From contig DATLTV010000084.1 of the NCBI GenBank assembly GCA_035533375.1, positions 1-19,569 on the forward strand: a stretch of DNA of 19,569 nt, read 5' to 3'. The notes under the pieces are model-generated. The model had not been told where the DNA came from. It saw only the letters and a list, made by a program, of their open reading frames with translations, and searched no databases. A program made the translations under genes and the position numbers. The DNA is from DATLTV01 sp035533375. GTDB taxonomy: Bacteria > Patescibacteriota > Minisyncoccia > UBA6257 > 2-01-FULL-56-20. Positions within the stretch are counted from its first letter, which is position 1, and every line of letters begins with the position of its first letter. This document shows positions 19,563 through 19,569 of this stretch, piece after piece.

Positions 19563-19569
19563 AAGAAAA

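Noticed and set aside
1..19569. Alternative genetic code (TGA as Gly or Trp) as in some CPR lineages
   Set aside because: TGA ends several intact genes at the family-expected length (dop, pafA, miaA, lipase), and no internal TGA is needed to explain any gene.
1..19569. CRISPR array, prophage, transposase, toxin-antitoxin pair, tRNA or rRNA
   Set aside because: No regularly spaced repeats, recombinase or transposase motifs, or cloverleaf/rRNA-like sequences were recognised. The repeats seen are isolated hairpins.

Overview
The window reads as chromosomal DNA of a small-genome bacterium, most likely a Patescibacteria/CPR member close to Parcubacteria. This is an inference at about 60-70% confidence. 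It rests on a minimal central-carbon set (rpe, rpiB, gap), a 46-residue protein ending in an RLRQVEFFKH-like stretch of a kind I associate with CPR genomes, a very large secreted Ser/Thr/Ala-rich lipase-like protein, many hairpin-type short dispersed repeats, and frequent promoters that leave no 5' leader. The code is standard: TGA is a stop, for example in dop, pafA and miaA. Base composition is moderately GC-rich. No rRNA, tRNA, CRISPR array or transposase was seen.

Layout. 1-2242 (minus): rpe (cut by the window edge), rpiB and gap, i.e. the non-oxidative pentose phosphate pathway and lower glycolysis. 2281-3314 (minus): a DUF192 membrane-anchored protein and a SpoU/TrmH-type RNA methyltransferase. 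3434-7864 (plus): a small membrane protein, a strong terminator, a repeat-rich gap, a 1047-residue LCAT-like secreted hydrolase, a small membrane protein and thpR. 7881-10769 (minus): a three-gene flavin electron-transfer cassette, made of an FMN-binding domain protein, the flavin transferase ApbE, and an NqrB/RnfD membrane domain fused to a ferredoxin-NAD(P)H reductase module. 10924-13140 (minus): small proteins, a cupin, a Fur-family regulator with a 7-1-7 operator in its own promoter, a YggU/DUF167 protein and a DUF4342 protein. 13190-14510 (plus): a stand-alone response regulator overlapping miaA. 14566-19493 (minus): a pupylation cassette.

The main discovery candidate is the last block. 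It holds an ARC/Mpa-type ring ATPase with its own SD and terminator, followed by a tightly coupled dop-pafA-small-acidic-protein operon. The small protein (47-48 residues, ending Gly-Glu) has the position, size, charge and C-terminal Glu expected of a Pup/UBact-type protein tag, but not the usual Gly-Gly-Glu/Gln end. No 20S proteasome subunits are in the window, and the ATPase tail lacks the GQYL-type proteasome docking motif. The system may therefore work without a proteasome, or with a partner encoded elsewhere.

The second block of interest is the flavinylation cassette. By family knowledge it should pass electrons from NAD(P)H through the membrane to an extracytosolic flavoprotein. At a finer scale the window shows a palindromic repeat present twice with compensatory base changes, a hairpin repeat inserted in frame in miaA, and at least seven genes with a -10 hexamer only 6-7 nt before the ATG, suggesting leaderless mRNAs.
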